NCBI GenBank assembly: GCA_016742255.1
Contig: JACVCB010000004.1
Coordinates: 62,001 to 126,000, forward strand
Length of the DNA stretch: 64,000 nt
Direction: 5' to 3'
DNA from: Leptospira sp.
GTDB lineage: Bacteria > Spirochaetota > Leptospiria > Leptospirales > Leptospiraceae
Part shown: piece by piece, positions 55,804 through 64,000 of the stretch
How the letters are laid out: every line of letters begins with the position of its first letter
How positions within the stretch are numbered: the stretch's first letter is position 1
Notes under the pieces: generated by a model
Databases searched by the model: none
What the model was told of the DNA's origin: nothing
The model's input: only the letters and a program-made list of their open reading frames with translations
Program-made: the position numbers and the translations under genes

Positions 55804-57681
55804 ATGGCACTTGAAGAAAATACGTTGGAAGATCGTTTGATCAAAATTTCCTCCAGAGAAAGTAACAAAAATCTCATGGTTAGCCCGGACAAAATTTACA
55901 TTTTTCCGGTGCCAAAAACAACCTTCCAATTTTTGGAAAATATTTGGCAATCCTTCACCAATAAAATGGTCTCCCTCGTTGATTTTAACGATGATCCGAT
56001 TTTTAATTTCTCCATTTTTGAAGTCATCGACCAAGACGAGATGAAAATTGTGGCCACAGCCACTCACTTCAAACTGAAAGAAATTGCAGAACGTAGGAAA
56101 ATTCCTGGCATAGAAGAATACATCAAAAAGTCGAGACCCATTCATTTAGCAGATCCAAGGAACGAATCCGCACGTTTTATCCGAAAAGCAATTATTGATT
56201 TTAATAAAGGACTTCGTCCTGAAGTCACTTTTGTAAACCTAAAAGAAGAAGAAATCCATCCTGAAAAAAAGGTACTTCTTTCTGAAACGATGAACCATGC
56301 CATTGGGATTCCACTTTTTGTGAATGAAAATCCAATTGGAATTTTGTGGGGGATCACAAAAGATCCAATCGCAGAAGAACAAATTAGACCTCTCACTTTA
56401 CAACTGTATTCACTATTTGATGTCATCGAATTTGTTGTGGCAAAGGAAATGGAATCCGGAAACGACCATTACATAGCCCAAAAAAATATCGAAAAAGCTG
56501 ATACAGTTTCTAACTCTAGAAATCTTTTTTATACAACGACTAAAGACCAAAAAGAACCAGTAACCTCCATTATATTCAAATCCCATCAATATAATATTGA
56601 ATATAGGATGGATGCTTCTTTTATAATACCAACTACTGATGGTTATGCGGTATCATTAAAAAGTTTTACTCCTGAAAAATTAAACAATACAGGAAAAAAC
56701 CTACTTTTAATTCCAGGTTTTTTTTGTAGACGATCCGTGATGGATAAACTTGCAAAAGAGTTAGCCTTAAAGTATGGATACCGGGTTTTCCTTATGGATA
56801 TGAGAGGAAGATCCAGGCAAACCATGCCAAAACATGGGAAAAAAGAAGGATGGACAGTAGACAATTACATCCAAGACGATTTTCCAGAAGTGTTACGATG
56901 GATTCGTTGGCATTATCCAAGTGAAAGAACTGTCGTTGTTGGACACAGTATGGGAGGAATGATCCCAAGATTTTATGTTTCTTCCTATGAAAAGATCAAA
57001 GAACTCAAAGAGGAGTTCAATTTACCTCAACCAGAAGAATACATTGCAGGAATTGTTTCGATTACTTCGCCCAATTATATTAGTTTAAAATCCAATTTTA
57101 TTGGATTGGACACTTTGAAACGTGGGTTTAGTATGCTCCCTCATAAAATGATTTCGGATATGATTCTCAGTATGGCAAGTTTTTCCATGCAAGCAACCAT
57201 CCAAACCATTGATTTGAAAAAATTCTTTAAACTGATATTAAATCTACATTCCAGTTTACGTAGTTTTAGTTATAATATTGGAACAAAAGTATTAACGATT
57301 AAAGACTTTGTGGGATATAAAGAAATTACTCCACCTGAATGGTACTTTCTAATGGAAGACGTGTTTTGCGAAGAATCAGTATCTGTGATCATGCAATTTT
57401 TCCAAAGCCAAATCTCAAATGAACAAAGTTTTTGGTCTAATGATGGTAGAATCAATTACACAGAAAATTTTCTAAACAACTTTACTATGCCAATTTATAG
57501 TGTGGTAGGAACTGTTGATAAAATTGTTCCAGAAGAAAGTTTAACGGAATTAAAAGATCTAAAATCAGAAAATAAGGTGACCACTTATTATGAGCAAGGA
57601 CACCTTGGAATCATTTTCCATGGGGAAACTGTTAGAAAAATTTGCAAAGGAATGGATGAATGGATCCAAGGATTAAAATAA
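55804..57681 (+). CDS. GAF-like domain fused to alpha/beta hydrolase
   Basis: 625 aa. N-terminal 1-210 resembles a GAF-type sensor fold, ending NHAIGIPLFVNENPIGILWG. From about 260 an alpha/beta hydrolase begins: LLLIPGFFCRRSVMDKLA, then VFLMDMRGRSRQTMPKHGKK, and the nucleophile elbow VVVGHSMGGMIPRFY with Ser near 383. The His of the triad is probably in YEQGHLGIIFHGET. An active hydrolase gated by a small-molecule sensor is inferred; the substrate is unknown, though lipid or ester is likely. No signal peptide. ATG with AAAGGA near it. Confidence 0.8.
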   Translation: MALEENTLEDRLIKISSRESNKNLMVSPDKIYIFPVPKTTFQFLENIWQSFTNKMVSLVDFNDDPIFNFSIFEVIDQDEMKIVATATHFKLKEIAERRKIPGIEEYIKKSRPIHLADPRNESARFIRKAIIDFNKGLRPEVTFVNLKEEEIHPEKKVLLSETMNHAIGIPLFVNENPIGILWGITKDPIAEEQIRPLTLQLYSLFDVIEFVVAKEMESGNDHYIAQKNIEKADTVSNSRNLFYTTTKDQKEPVTSIIFKSHQYNIEYRMDASFIIPTTDGYAVSLKSFTPEKLNNTGKNLLLIPGFFCRRSVMDKLAKELALKYGYRVFLMDMRGRSRQTMPKHGKKEGWTVDNYIQDDFPEVLRWIRWHYPSERTVVVGHSMGGMIPRFYVSSYEKIKELKEEFNLPQPEEYIAGIVSITSPNYISLKSNFIGLDTLKRGFSMLPHKMISDMILSMASFSMQATIQTIDLKKFFKLILNLHSSLRSFSYNIGTKVLTIKDFVGYKEITPPEWYFLMEDVFCEESVSVIMQFFQSQISNEQSFWSNDGRINYTENFLNNFTMPIYSVVGTVDKIVPEESLTELKDLKSENKVTTYYEQGHLGIIFHGETVRKICKGMDEWIQGLK

Positions 57682-57693
57682 TCTTTGTTTCCC

Positions 57694-58215
57694 CTAACGT
57701 CCGCTAAATCGGTTTCGGATGAGCTCCATTTCTTTTAATAAGGTTGCGTCACGACCAGCTAGCACATAAGCCCCTCTTACAGGAACACTTGTGATTTCAG
57801 AATCTTCAATCACAGTCACAAGAGTTCCAGGAGTTTTCGGTTCTAGAATATAAGTCCACGACCCACGCATCTTAAAACTAGCATCCGTTAGCTCAATCTT
57901 CCACTTACGATTAGGAATCATCTCTTTTAATTCAAAAATCATGTACCCACCCATATCAGGAGTTTCTAGCCATTTTGTGGGAGTACCGTCTGGTTTTGAT
58001 TCTAAAATTTTGATCGCTACGACTTCCTTCCTGCGATTAGGAAGGTCTTTTATATCAGTGATATAATTCCAAATGTCTTCTGGTTCTGCTTTCAGCCACT
58101 CACTTGTTTCTTTGTGGAATTTTGGTTCTTGGAAATATCCAACAGCAAGGAATAAAACAACAAGCCCAATCAGCAAAAAACTTGTTCCAAAAGCAAAAAG
58201 AAGAATCCGTTTCAT
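57694..58215 (-). CDS. Membrane-anchored SRPBCC-fold protein
   Basis: 173 aa. One N-terminal helix (4-26), then a SRPBCC/polyketide-cyclase-like fold: EWLKAEPEDIWNYITDIKDL opens it, with WTYILEPKTPGTLVTVIEDS as the central strands and a final helix (GRDATLLKEMELIRNRF). Such folds bind hydrophobic ligands. The membrane anchor places it on the periplasmic or inner face. Divergent from the NTF2-like gene. Ligand unknown. Confidence 0.75.
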   Translation of the reverse strand: MKRILLFAFGTSFLLIGLVVLFLAVGYFQEPKFHKETSEWLKAEPEDIWNYITDIKDLPNRRKEVVAIKILESKPDGTPTKWLETPDMGGYMIFELKEMIPNRKWKIELTDASFKMRGSWTYILEPKTPGTLVTVIEDSEITSVPVRGAYVLAGRDATLLKEMELIRNRFSGR

Positions 58216-58266
58216 GACTTTTTTTCTTGCTAAGTGGCAATCAAATCAATCATAATCTTTTCCACA

Positions 58267-58740
58267 ATGAACGCAAATGAAGAGTTAATCCAAAAGTTTT
58301 ACACAGCCTTCCAAAACAAAGATGGACAGACCATGATCTCCCTATACCATCCAGAGATTCAATTTGAAGACCCTGCCTTTGGAAAATTAACTGGAAAAGA
58401 AGCAGGAGCCATGTGGCTCATGTTACTCGAAAGAAGTCAAAATTTAACCATTCGATTCTCAAATATCAAAGCAAATGATAAAGAGGGTTCTGCTAATTGG
58501 GAAGCTGATTATAGTTTTAGCAAAACAGGTAGACTTGTTCAAAACAAAATCCAGGCAAAATTTACCTTTCAAGATGGTAAGATCATCCAACACAAAGACC
58601 AATTTTCTATGTGGAAGTGGTTAGGAATGGCGATGGGTCCTATTGGTTATTTACTCGGTTGGTGGCCTGCTCTCGGCAACAAAGTAAAAAAAGAAGCCGT
58701 CACCGGCTTACAATTGTATATGAAACGAAAACGTATGTAG
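58267..58740 (+). CDS. NTF2-like (SnoaL-type) protein
   Basis: 157 aa from the ATG at 58267; a GTG at 58234 is also in frame but weaker. The opening ELIQKFYTAFQNKDGQTMIS and YHPEIQFEDPAFG match the NTF2/SnoaL cone fold, followed by beta strands SANWEADYSFSKTGRLVQNK. The C-terminus has a hydrophobic segment (GMAMGPIGYLLGWWPALGN) that is unusual for the family and may touch the membrane. Function unknown. Confidence 0.78.
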   Translation: MNANEELIQKFYTAFQNKDGQTMISLYHPEIQFEDPAFGKLTGKEAGAMWLMLLERSQNLTIRFSNIKANDKEGSANWEADYSFSKTGRLVQNKIQAKFTFQDGKIIQHKDQFSMWKWLGMAMGPIGYLLGWWPALGNKVKKEAVTGLQLYMKRKRM

Positions 58741-58753
58741 TTTGGTTCTAAGA

Positions 58754-58780
58754 ATGGGATTGGAAAAAACCAAATCCCAT
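58754..58780. terminator. Convergent terminator hairpin
   Basis: ATGGGATTGG pairs with CCAAATCCCAT (one bulged A) around an A6 loop, ending against the stop codon of the rhodanese gene. Short T run only. Confidence 0.5.
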
Positions 58781-59137
58781 TTATCGACTTGGCATATTGG
58801 AGAGTCCACCAGCATTGATGACTTGTTTGTATCCAATCGATTCTAAATAGGATTTAGCACTTCCACTTCTACCACCTGACGCACAATAAACGATAATTGT
58901 TTGGTTTTTATCACCGAACTCATCCACTCGTCTGGATACTTCATCGATTGGAATATTTTTGGCTGTAGGGTAATGGCCGGAATTAAATTCTGCGACAGTT
59001 CGCACATCAACAACAAGTGCACCCGCATCAATTTTTTCTTTGAGTTGTGATTGGTCTATTCCAGAAGTTTTCTTCAATTGGAAAATGATGAATAGTACGG
59101 CGACGGTTACGACAACAATGAGGATCATTCGATTCAA
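58781..59137 (-). CDS. Rhodanese-domain protein with membrane anchor
   Basis: 118 aa. One helix at 3-20, then a rhodanese fold. Catalytic Cys85 sits in VYCASGGRSG, a six-residue active loop typical of sulfurtransferases. DVRTVAEFNSGHYPTAKNIP is the other hallmark. It would hold persulfide sulfur at the membrane. Last gene of the run metG, cyclase, hisI, rhodanese, with only two bases to hisI; why they share a message is not known. Confidence 0.9.
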   Translation of the reverse strand: MNRMILIVVVTVAVLFIIFQLKKTSGIDQSQLKEKIDAGALVVDVRTVAEFNSGHYPTAKNIPIDEVSRRVDEFGDKNQTIIVYCASGGRSGSAKSYLESIGYKQVINAGGLSNMPSR

Positions 59138-59139
59138 AA

Positions 59140-59742
59140 TTACTCTCCTACTTTATTAGAATAGACGAATGAAACCGAATCATTCTGACCAAGTTCTCTA
59201 AAAAAACAAGAATAATAGCCTGTATGACAGGCCGCGCCAACTTGATCGGCTACATACTGCACAAAAAAAGGATTTGTATGTAGGTAAATCTGTTTGAGAT
59301 TTTGCAAATGGCCTGACTCTTCCCCTTTCACCCATTTTCCATTCCTTGAGCGACTAAAATATGTACCAAAACCTGATTCAATTGCACTAAGCAAACTTTC
59401 TTTTTTCCCCCAAGCCAGCATCAAATCTTTTCCTGTCAAATCTTGGGCTAAAAAAGGGGAGAGTGGTGGCATTGAATTTACTAATGTTTCCAATTCATTC
59501 TGACTGAGTAATAATTTACCATTTTCCCATAACAATTGCTTGGTGGAAGAATTTGCAGAAGGATCAATTTCTAAAAAACTATCTTCGTCACAATCGACAA
59601 ACAATCGATTTTTTTCGAAATCAAAATCATGCATCATAGACTTAGTTTGTTTTGAATTCAAAACTTTCACTGATACATCGTGGGATAAAAAATTAGGTTT
59701 TGTTAGGATCACAATATCTTTGTCACTTGGAATTTGGATCAT
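59140..59742 (-). CDS. hisI: Phosphoribosyl-AMP cyclohydrolase with relocated metal motif
   Basis: 200 aa; a plain HisI is about 110-140. Residues 95-183 match HisI: AQDLTGKDLMLAW, YFSRSRNGKWVKGEESGH and GAACHTGYYSCFF with Cys172 and Cys179. But the family motif DCDGD, which binds metal between these blocks, reads HTNPF (155-159) here. A DCDED at 50-54 with a following SFLEID, like the family's D-A-L-L, lies in the extra N-terminal part. So the metal site may be supplied by the extension. Hydrolyses phosphoribosyl-AMP in histidine synthesis if active. No other his gene is near. Confidence 0.78.
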   Translation of the reverse strand: MIQIPSDKDIVILTKPNFLSHDVSVKVLNSKQTKSMMHDFDFEKNRLFVDCDEDSFLEIDPSANSSTKQLLWENGKLLLSQNELETLVNSMPPLSPFLAQDLTGKDLMLAWGKKESLLSAIESGFGTYFSRSRNGKWVKGEESGHLQNLKQIYLHTNPFFVQYVADQVGAACHTGYYSCFFRELGQNDSVSFVYSNKVGE

Positions 59743-59744
59743 GT

Positions 59745-61037
59745 TTAGACCTCAATTGCTAGGATTTCAGTAGTTTTTGACTTACCACGTAAAGAAAGAG
59801 TACCCATTGTTTTAATTTTTAATGTCTGCCTGAATTCTAAAGAAGTATGGTCATACAATTCTCTTGAGATTAAAAAATTACGTTTTAATTCCTTACCCAA
59901 AGCTTCAAGTCGACTAGCTGCATTGACTGTGTCACCAATCACTGTATATTCTAGCCGTTTTTCAACCCCTACATTTCCAACAATTACTAAACCATAGTGA
60001 ATCCCTATTCGTATGGAGATAGATTTTTCTCCATTGGATTCTCTCTTTTGATTCCAGGCAGCTAATGCTTGTATCATGGCGATTCCAGCTTTTATTGAGT
60101 TGGTTGCATCTTCTTTGGAAGGTATCGGAGTTCCAAAAGTAACCATCATCCCATCACCAATGAATTTATCTAGTGTTCCATGATTTTGGAATACTATCTC
60201 TAACATAAAACTATGGTATTCGGATAAAAGTGACATGGTTTTTTCAGGACCTAAAGTTTCTGAAATTTGTGTAAAATTGGCAATATCACAAAATAAAACT
60301 GCAACCGTGGATTCCTTTCCGCCAGGTTTGAAAAATTCGTCCCCTGCTTGGTCTAATTCTGCAACTACATTGGGAGAAAAATAACGAGTGAGTTGTGTCA
60401 TCTTTACTTCATTAGTGACTGCAGAAAGTACTGTTCGCCTAACACGGTAAGTAAGGTAAGCCAAAAAGAATCCCAGAATTCCGATTATTCCCATTGACAT
60501 AATGTAGTTATTCACATGAGCAGCAGGTCCAAGGAAAGCTTCCTTAAAACTTTCTGTACTGATAAACCTAGGATCCTGTTGGGCATAAACTAAAATCCCG
60601 GCTTGGCTTATCACCACTCCCAATGCATATAACATTGGATATATGGGTTGTATACTAAATGCATTGATGATTAGTGTTCCTGCAATGATAAAGTGCAGAT
60701 AAGTTTTAATGAGATAGGTTCTTGGAACTTGGGATTCTCCACCCACAGCATTGTACCATATAAAAGGTAAAATTGTGATGATCACCAAATCGATCACCAC
60801 ACAAAACAAACCAACAAATGAAACGAATTTACCTTTCTTCAAGAATTTTGAGAGTATATACAAAACTACATTAAGCCCTACAGAAATTAATGTAATCGTA
60901 AACAATTCGGAAAGGGATTGAGCAACAAAGAAAGTACCGACAGTAAGGAGACTGAATATAATCATTTTTCCATAGAGACTAAATTTAATCCCTTGGATTT
61001 CTTTTTCCCTTAATATTTGTTCTGACTTTGTTGGCAT
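59745..61037 (-). CDS. Class III adenylate/guanylate cyclase
   Basis: 430 aa. About six membrane helices (25-215) without a large outer domain, then a cytoplasmic linker and a class III cyclase domain. LFCDIANFTQ has the first metal Asp, DKFIGDGMM has the second Asp and a Lys that favours ATP, and NAASRLEALG has the transition-state Asn and Arg. Makes cAMP, most likely. Starts four bases after metG and ends two bases before hisI. Confidence 0.92.
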   Translation of the reverse strand: MPTKSEQILREKEIQGIKFSLYGKMIIFSLLTVGTFFVAQSLSELFTITLISVGLNVVLYILSKFLKKGKFVSFVGLFCVVIDLVIITILPFIWYNAVGGESQVPRTYLIKTYLHFIIAGTLIINAFSIQPIYPMLYALGVVISQAGILVYAQQDPRFISTESFKEAFLGPAAHVNNYIMSMGIIGILGFFLAYLTYRVRRTVLSAVTNEVKMTQLTRYFSPNVVAELDQAGDEFFKPGGKESTVAVLFCDIANFTQISETLGPEKTMSLLSEYHSFMLEIVFQNHGTLDKFIGDGMMVTFGTPIPSKEDATNSIKAGIAMIQALAAWNQKRESNGEKSISIRIGIHYGLVIVGNVGVEKRLEYTVIGDTVNAASRLEALGKELKRNFLISRELYDHTSLEFRQTLKIKTMGTLSLRGKSKTTEILAIEV

Positions 61038-61041
61038 TTTT

Positions 61042-63087
61042 TTATTTCAAAAGATCACCAGGATTTGCATCTCGATCTGGAACAAATAAAGATAAAGTTT
61101 TTTCTTTACCTGATGCAAGTAACATCGCTTCTGATAATCCAAACTTCATTTGGCGTGGTTTTAAATTAGCAACAACGACTACTTTTTTACCAACTAACTC
61201 TTCGGCTGTATAACTTGCTTTGATTCCTGCAAATACGTTTTTGATCCCTTTTTCTCCTAGATCTACTTTTACAAACAAAAGTTTGTCGGCACCTTCCACA
61301 GGATTTGCTTCTTTGATAAGTCCCACTCGCAGTTCCACTTTGGACAATTCATCGATGGTAATAAATCCATCCTCGGAAACTGTACCTACTTTTGTTTCGT
61401 TTGTATTGGACTTATTTGGTTCCTGTTTTGATGGACTAGGATTTGATTTTTCAAAGGCTTCTTTTGTTTCTGAGATCATAAGTGAAATATTTTTTTCCTC
61501 AACTCGTTTGGATAACATTTGGTATGGGCCAAGAGTTTTGTTTTCAATGGTTTCCGACAGATTTAAAAAATTTAAATCCGGAACTTGGAATAATTCCTTG
61601 ATTGCAACTGCAATTTTTGGAGTCACGGGTGCCAAGTAGGTGAACAGGATTTTTGCACAATTGAGAGAAGTTGTGACAACCTCCCTTGCTTTTTCCACAT
61701 CCGTTTTGATTAAGTTCCATGGTGCATAATCATTTACATATTTGTTAACTTTATCACCTAGACCTGTAATTTCACGCATCACCTTAGAATAGTTACGTGA
61801 TTCATAGGCATCCCTGATTTCAGTTTCTTTACTGAGCAATTCAGAGACTAAGGTTTTTCCTTCGACTGATAATGTTCCAAGTTTACGATCCATCTTGTCC
61901 AAAATTGATGTAGAAACTCTAGATACTAGATTTACTAAATTTCCAATTAGGTCGGAATTCACACGGGAAACAAAATCATCAAAGGAGATGTCAACATCTT
62001 CCATACCAGAGCCAAGTCGACATGCCATATAAAAACGGAAATGTTCAATATCCAAATGTTTCGCAAACGTGGAAGCATTGATAAATGTTCCACGAGACTT
62101 GGACATCTTTTCACCATTCACAGTTAAGAATCCATGTACATTCAATTGATTCGGAGCTTTGTAACCAGATCCCATAAGCATCGCTGGCCAAAACAAACCA
62201 TGGAAATACAAAATATCTTTTCCAATGAAGTGGACAATTTCTCCTTTTCCTTCTTTCCAAAACTCATTGAATTTTTTCTCATCTTTCAGGTGATTTAAAG
62301 AGGAAGCCATATATCCAATAGGTGCATCTAACCAAACATAAAAGTATTTGTTTTCTTCCTCTGGGATCGCAAAACCAAAGTAAGGACCATCTCGGCTAAT
62401 GTCCCACTCTTGTAAACCAGAGGTAAACCATTCTTGTAATTTCTTTTGGGCACCTTCGTTCAATCGGTTCCCTTCTTCCATCCAAGTTTTTAATTGGTTT
62501 TGGAAGTCTTGTAATTTAAAAAACAAATGTTTTGATTCTTTTAAGACAGGCGTGGTTCCACAAATAGAACAATAGGAATCTTTTAAGTCTTTTGGAGAGT
62601 AACTGGTCCCACAAACTTCACAAGAATCCCCGTATTGGTCTTTTGCTCCACATTTTGGACAAGTCCCTTTGATGAAACGGTCAGGCAAAAACATTTTGTC
62701 ATGTTCGCAGTACGACTGTTCGATGTTCCGAGAAACAATATGTCCATTTTTTTTGAGGGTTAGATAAATCGATTCCGAGAACTTTCGGTTTTCTTCTGAA
62801 TTAGTTGTGTAATAATTATCATACTCTACTCCAAATGAAGTGAGATCTTTATAATGTTCCTTCTGTACTTCTTCAATCATGGACTCAGGTGTTTTTCCTG
62901 CTTTTTTAGCGGCAATCATGATCGGAGTTCCATGTGTATCATCCGCACAGAAAAAATAACATTCATTTCCAATTAACTTTTGGAATCGCACCCAAATGTC
63001 AGTTTGGACTGCTTCTAATATATGACCTAGGTGGATAGAGCCGTTTGCGTAGGGCAAAGCACTTGTAACTAAAATGTGTTTCGACAT
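61042..63087 (-). CDS. metG: Methionyl-tRNA synthetase
   Basis: 681 aa. PYANGSIHLGHILE is the HIGH motif and GEKMSKSRGTF the KMSKS motif. Between them two zinc knuckles occur (CPKCGA, CEVCG and CSICG), the four-Cys-pair type. The C-terminal region about 575-681 is an EMAP-II/Trbp tRNA-binding domain (VELRVGLIKEANPVEGADKL, FGLSEAMLLASG). A Ser/Asn/Pro linker joins the two. Full length and normal. First gene of the run that continues to the rhodanese. Confidence 0.96.
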   Translation of the reverse strand: MSKHILVTSALPYANGSIHLGHILEAVQTDIWVRFQKLIGNECYFFCADDTHGTPIMIAAKKAGKTPESMIEEVQKEHYKDLTSFGVEYDNYYTTNSEENRKFSESIYLTLKKNGHIVSRNIEQSYCEHDKMFLPDRFIKGTCPKCGAKDQYGDSCEVCGTSYSPKDLKDSYCSICGTTPVLKESKHLFFKLQDFQNQLKTWMEEGNRLNEGAQKKLQEWFTSGLQEWDISRDGPYFGFAIPEEENKYFYVWLDAPIGYMASSLNHLKDEKKFNEFWKEGKGEIVHFIGKDILYFHGLFWPAMLMGSGYKAPNQLNVHGFLTVNGEKMSKSRGTFINASTFAKHLDIEHFRFYMACRLGSGMEDVDISFDDFVSRVNSDLIGNLVNLVSRVSTSILDKMDRKLGTLSVEGKTLVSELLSKETEIRDAYESRNYSKVMREITGLGDKVNKYVNDYAPWNLIKTDVEKAREVVTTSLNCAKILFTYLAPVTPKIAVAIKELFQVPDLNFLNLSETIENKTLGPYQMLSKRVEEKNISLMISETKEAFEKSNPSPSKQEPNKSNTNETKVGTVSEDGFITIDELSKVELRVGLIKEANPVEGADKLLFVKVDLGEKGIKNVFAGIKASYTAEELVGKKVVVVANLKPRQMKFGLSEAMLLASGKEKTLSLFVPDRDANPGDLLK

Positions 63088-63162
63088 AGATTAATTCCAG
63101 TTTCCTGACGGGATTTTCCAATTCAGCCTATTTTTGAGAAAAATCAAGAAAAGCGGAAAAAA

Positions 63163-63699
63163 ATGAAGTTGAAGGAAGGGAGATTCACCATAAACTTCCT
63201 GTTTGTTATGGCTAAGAAAATCGTTCAAAATTTGAAACAAGTCAAGGGCAATAAAAAGAGTCACCCTGAATCCATTCACAAAACCCTCGATATCGAAAGT
63301 GACCTACATATCGAATATGCAAAAGTACTTTTAAGTTTGTGGTCCTACGCCTGTAATGCGGATGGCCAGTTCAAAAAGAAGGAAGGCGAAATCGTTGGTG
63401 AACTTGTGAATGTATTGTTTGAACCTGATTGTCTACTCAGTGGATTCCAATCACAGAAAAAACAAGTTTTAGAGATTCTTTCCAAAACATTTGATAACCC
63501 CCTACCAATGAAAACCATTTCAAAGGTAGTAGCAGATAGTGATGAATACGCTCTTAATTTTTTCGAAGATGCAGTATGTATTGTGGCATCTGATGGTTCA
63601 CTGAACCAAGCAGAAATCCAATTCTTAGAAGACTTAGCAAAAGAATTTAAAATTAGTTCTATGGATAAAGTAAGAGTCGAAAAAAAATACCTTGCGTAA
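63163..63699 (+). CDS. TerB-like protein
   Basis: 178 aa from the ATG at 63163, which has GGA six bases upstream; the ATG at 63208 (MAKKIVQNLKQ) is an equal candidate and removes an odd hydrophobic N-terminus. The core repeats the TerB pattern twice: ACNADGQFKKKEGEIV and CIVASDGSLNQAEIQFLEDLAKEF, each with an acidic D-G/S loop that binds metal in TerB. Cytoplasmic. The final codons overlap the start of the next gene by eight bases. Confidence 0.7.
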   Translation: MKLKEGRFTINFLFVMAKKIVQNLKQVKGNKKSHPESIHKTLDIESDLHIEYAKVLLSLWSYACNADGQFKKKEGEIVGELVNVLFEPDCLLSGFQSQKKQVLEILSKTFDNPLPMKTISKVVADSDEYALNFFEDAVCIVASDGSLNQAEIQFLEDLAKEFKISSMDKVRVEKKYLA

Positions 63700-64000
63700 G
63701 CTGATTACGATACTTTACCTCTCTGTTTTTTGGATTCCATCCTTTGATGCAAGGCCAGGGATGGGAAATTCCTATCGATCCTCAAGTTCGAGTAGTAGTC
63801 GATCGTCCTATTCGAGTTATAAACCTTCTTATAACTCCAGTTCTTCCTCATCAAAATCTAACCATTCAAGTACTTCCTATCCTAGTTCCAGTGGGCCAGA
63901 ACCAACCTCTTATTTTGAATCTTCGAACCACAAAATTTCAATTCACTTCCATGCAGATGGTAGTGCGGATGTATATGAATCCTTTCGAATCAAAAAAGAC
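63692..64000 (+). CDS. Exported Ser-rich protein, DUF2207-like (3' end outside window)
   Basis: 103 codons, open to the right edge. TTG start at 63692, inside the end of the TerB-like gene. A signal peptide (RKLITILYLSVFWIPSFDA) is followed by a Ser/Tyr-rich low-complexity stretch of about 45 residues, then ISIHFHADGSADVYESFRI, the beta pattern that opens DUF2207-type membrane proteins (dG-x-x-V-x-E). The family call is tentative because most of the protein is missing. Likely membrane- or envelope-bound. Confidence 0.65.
   Translation, partial: MRKLITILYLSVFWIPSFDARPGMGNSYRSSSSSSSRSSYSSYKPSYNSSSSSSKSNHSSTSYPSSSGPEPTSYFESSNHKISIHFHADGSADVYESFRIKKD

Overview
The window most likely comes from the chromosome of a Leptospira (a spirochaete). 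The evidence is the AT-rich sequence, lipoproteins with loose spirochaetal lipoboxes (F-S-Y-C, G-N-C, A-Q-S-C), many SpoIIE phosphatase, STAS and hybrid-kinase signalling proteins, frequent TTG and GTG starts, and a mix of housekeeping genes with spirochaete-type hypothetical genes. The genus call is inference; the species cannot be fixed from the sequence alone. There is no rRNA, tRNA, insertion sequence, prophage or CRISPR array. Coding density is very high: no gene-free stretch exceeds 300 bases (the longest, 2845-3070, holds two hairpins and a promoter candidate), and several convergent genes overlap at their 3' ends.

Layout. 1-2844: a receptor-type SpoIIE phosphatase with TPRs, cut by the left edge. 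3071-9124: DUF2147 protein, dcd and an enoyl-CoA hydratase, an IPT lipoprotein, an unknown cytoplasmic protein, a VOC protein, and a lipoprotein/Cys-rich pair separated by one in-frame stop. 9159-13654: MFS exporter with a palindromic operator candidate, SDR plus aminotransferase, patatin and a small secreted protein. 13822-15978: DUF898 membrane protein with an M48 peptidase. 15936-21252: glycan locus (nucleotide-sugar reductase, degenerate methyltransferase-like protein, three GT4 glycosyltransferases). 21233-23986: inositol-phosphatase-like gene and a TelA/XpaC-like pair. 24177-27273: catalytically degenerate tyrosine-recombinase-like protein, STAS protein, GT39-like enzyme, SGNH hydrolase. 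27262-30586: coaX, birA, SDR, metF. 30551-33709: MORN lipoprotein, then a response regulator/CheC/hybrid kinase module. 33735-36050: kexin-like protease with a separately encoded prodomain-like protein. 36127-39194: prfA, EcsC-like protein, lipoprotein, small Cys protein. 39294-46237: a tightly packed six-gene operon (exported helical protein, rhomboid, long MDR dehydrogenase, S-adenosylhomocysteinase-like protein, Nudix, pseudo-nitrilase). 46336-51245: helical protein plus alcohol dehydrogenase, a 7TM SpoIIE phosphatase, a small secreted protein, nitronate monooxygenase. 51305-55712: thyX, FecR/CxxCH protein, porin-like protein, DsbD-type reductase. 55804-58740: GAF-like/hydrolase fusion, SRPBCC and NTF2-like proteins. 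58781-63087: metG, class III cyclase, unusual hisI, rhodanese. 63163-64000: TerB-like protein and the start of a Ser-rich exported protein cut by the right edge.

The best candidates for undescribed biology are the six-gene operon at 39294-46237 with its S-adenosylhomocysteinase-like core, the protease with a detached prodomain at 33735-36050, the HisI whose metal motif seems to have moved to an N-terminal extension at 59140-59742, and the DUF4870-like/XpaC-like protein beside TelA at 22045-23986. Function calls rest on motifs read by eye; no database search was run.
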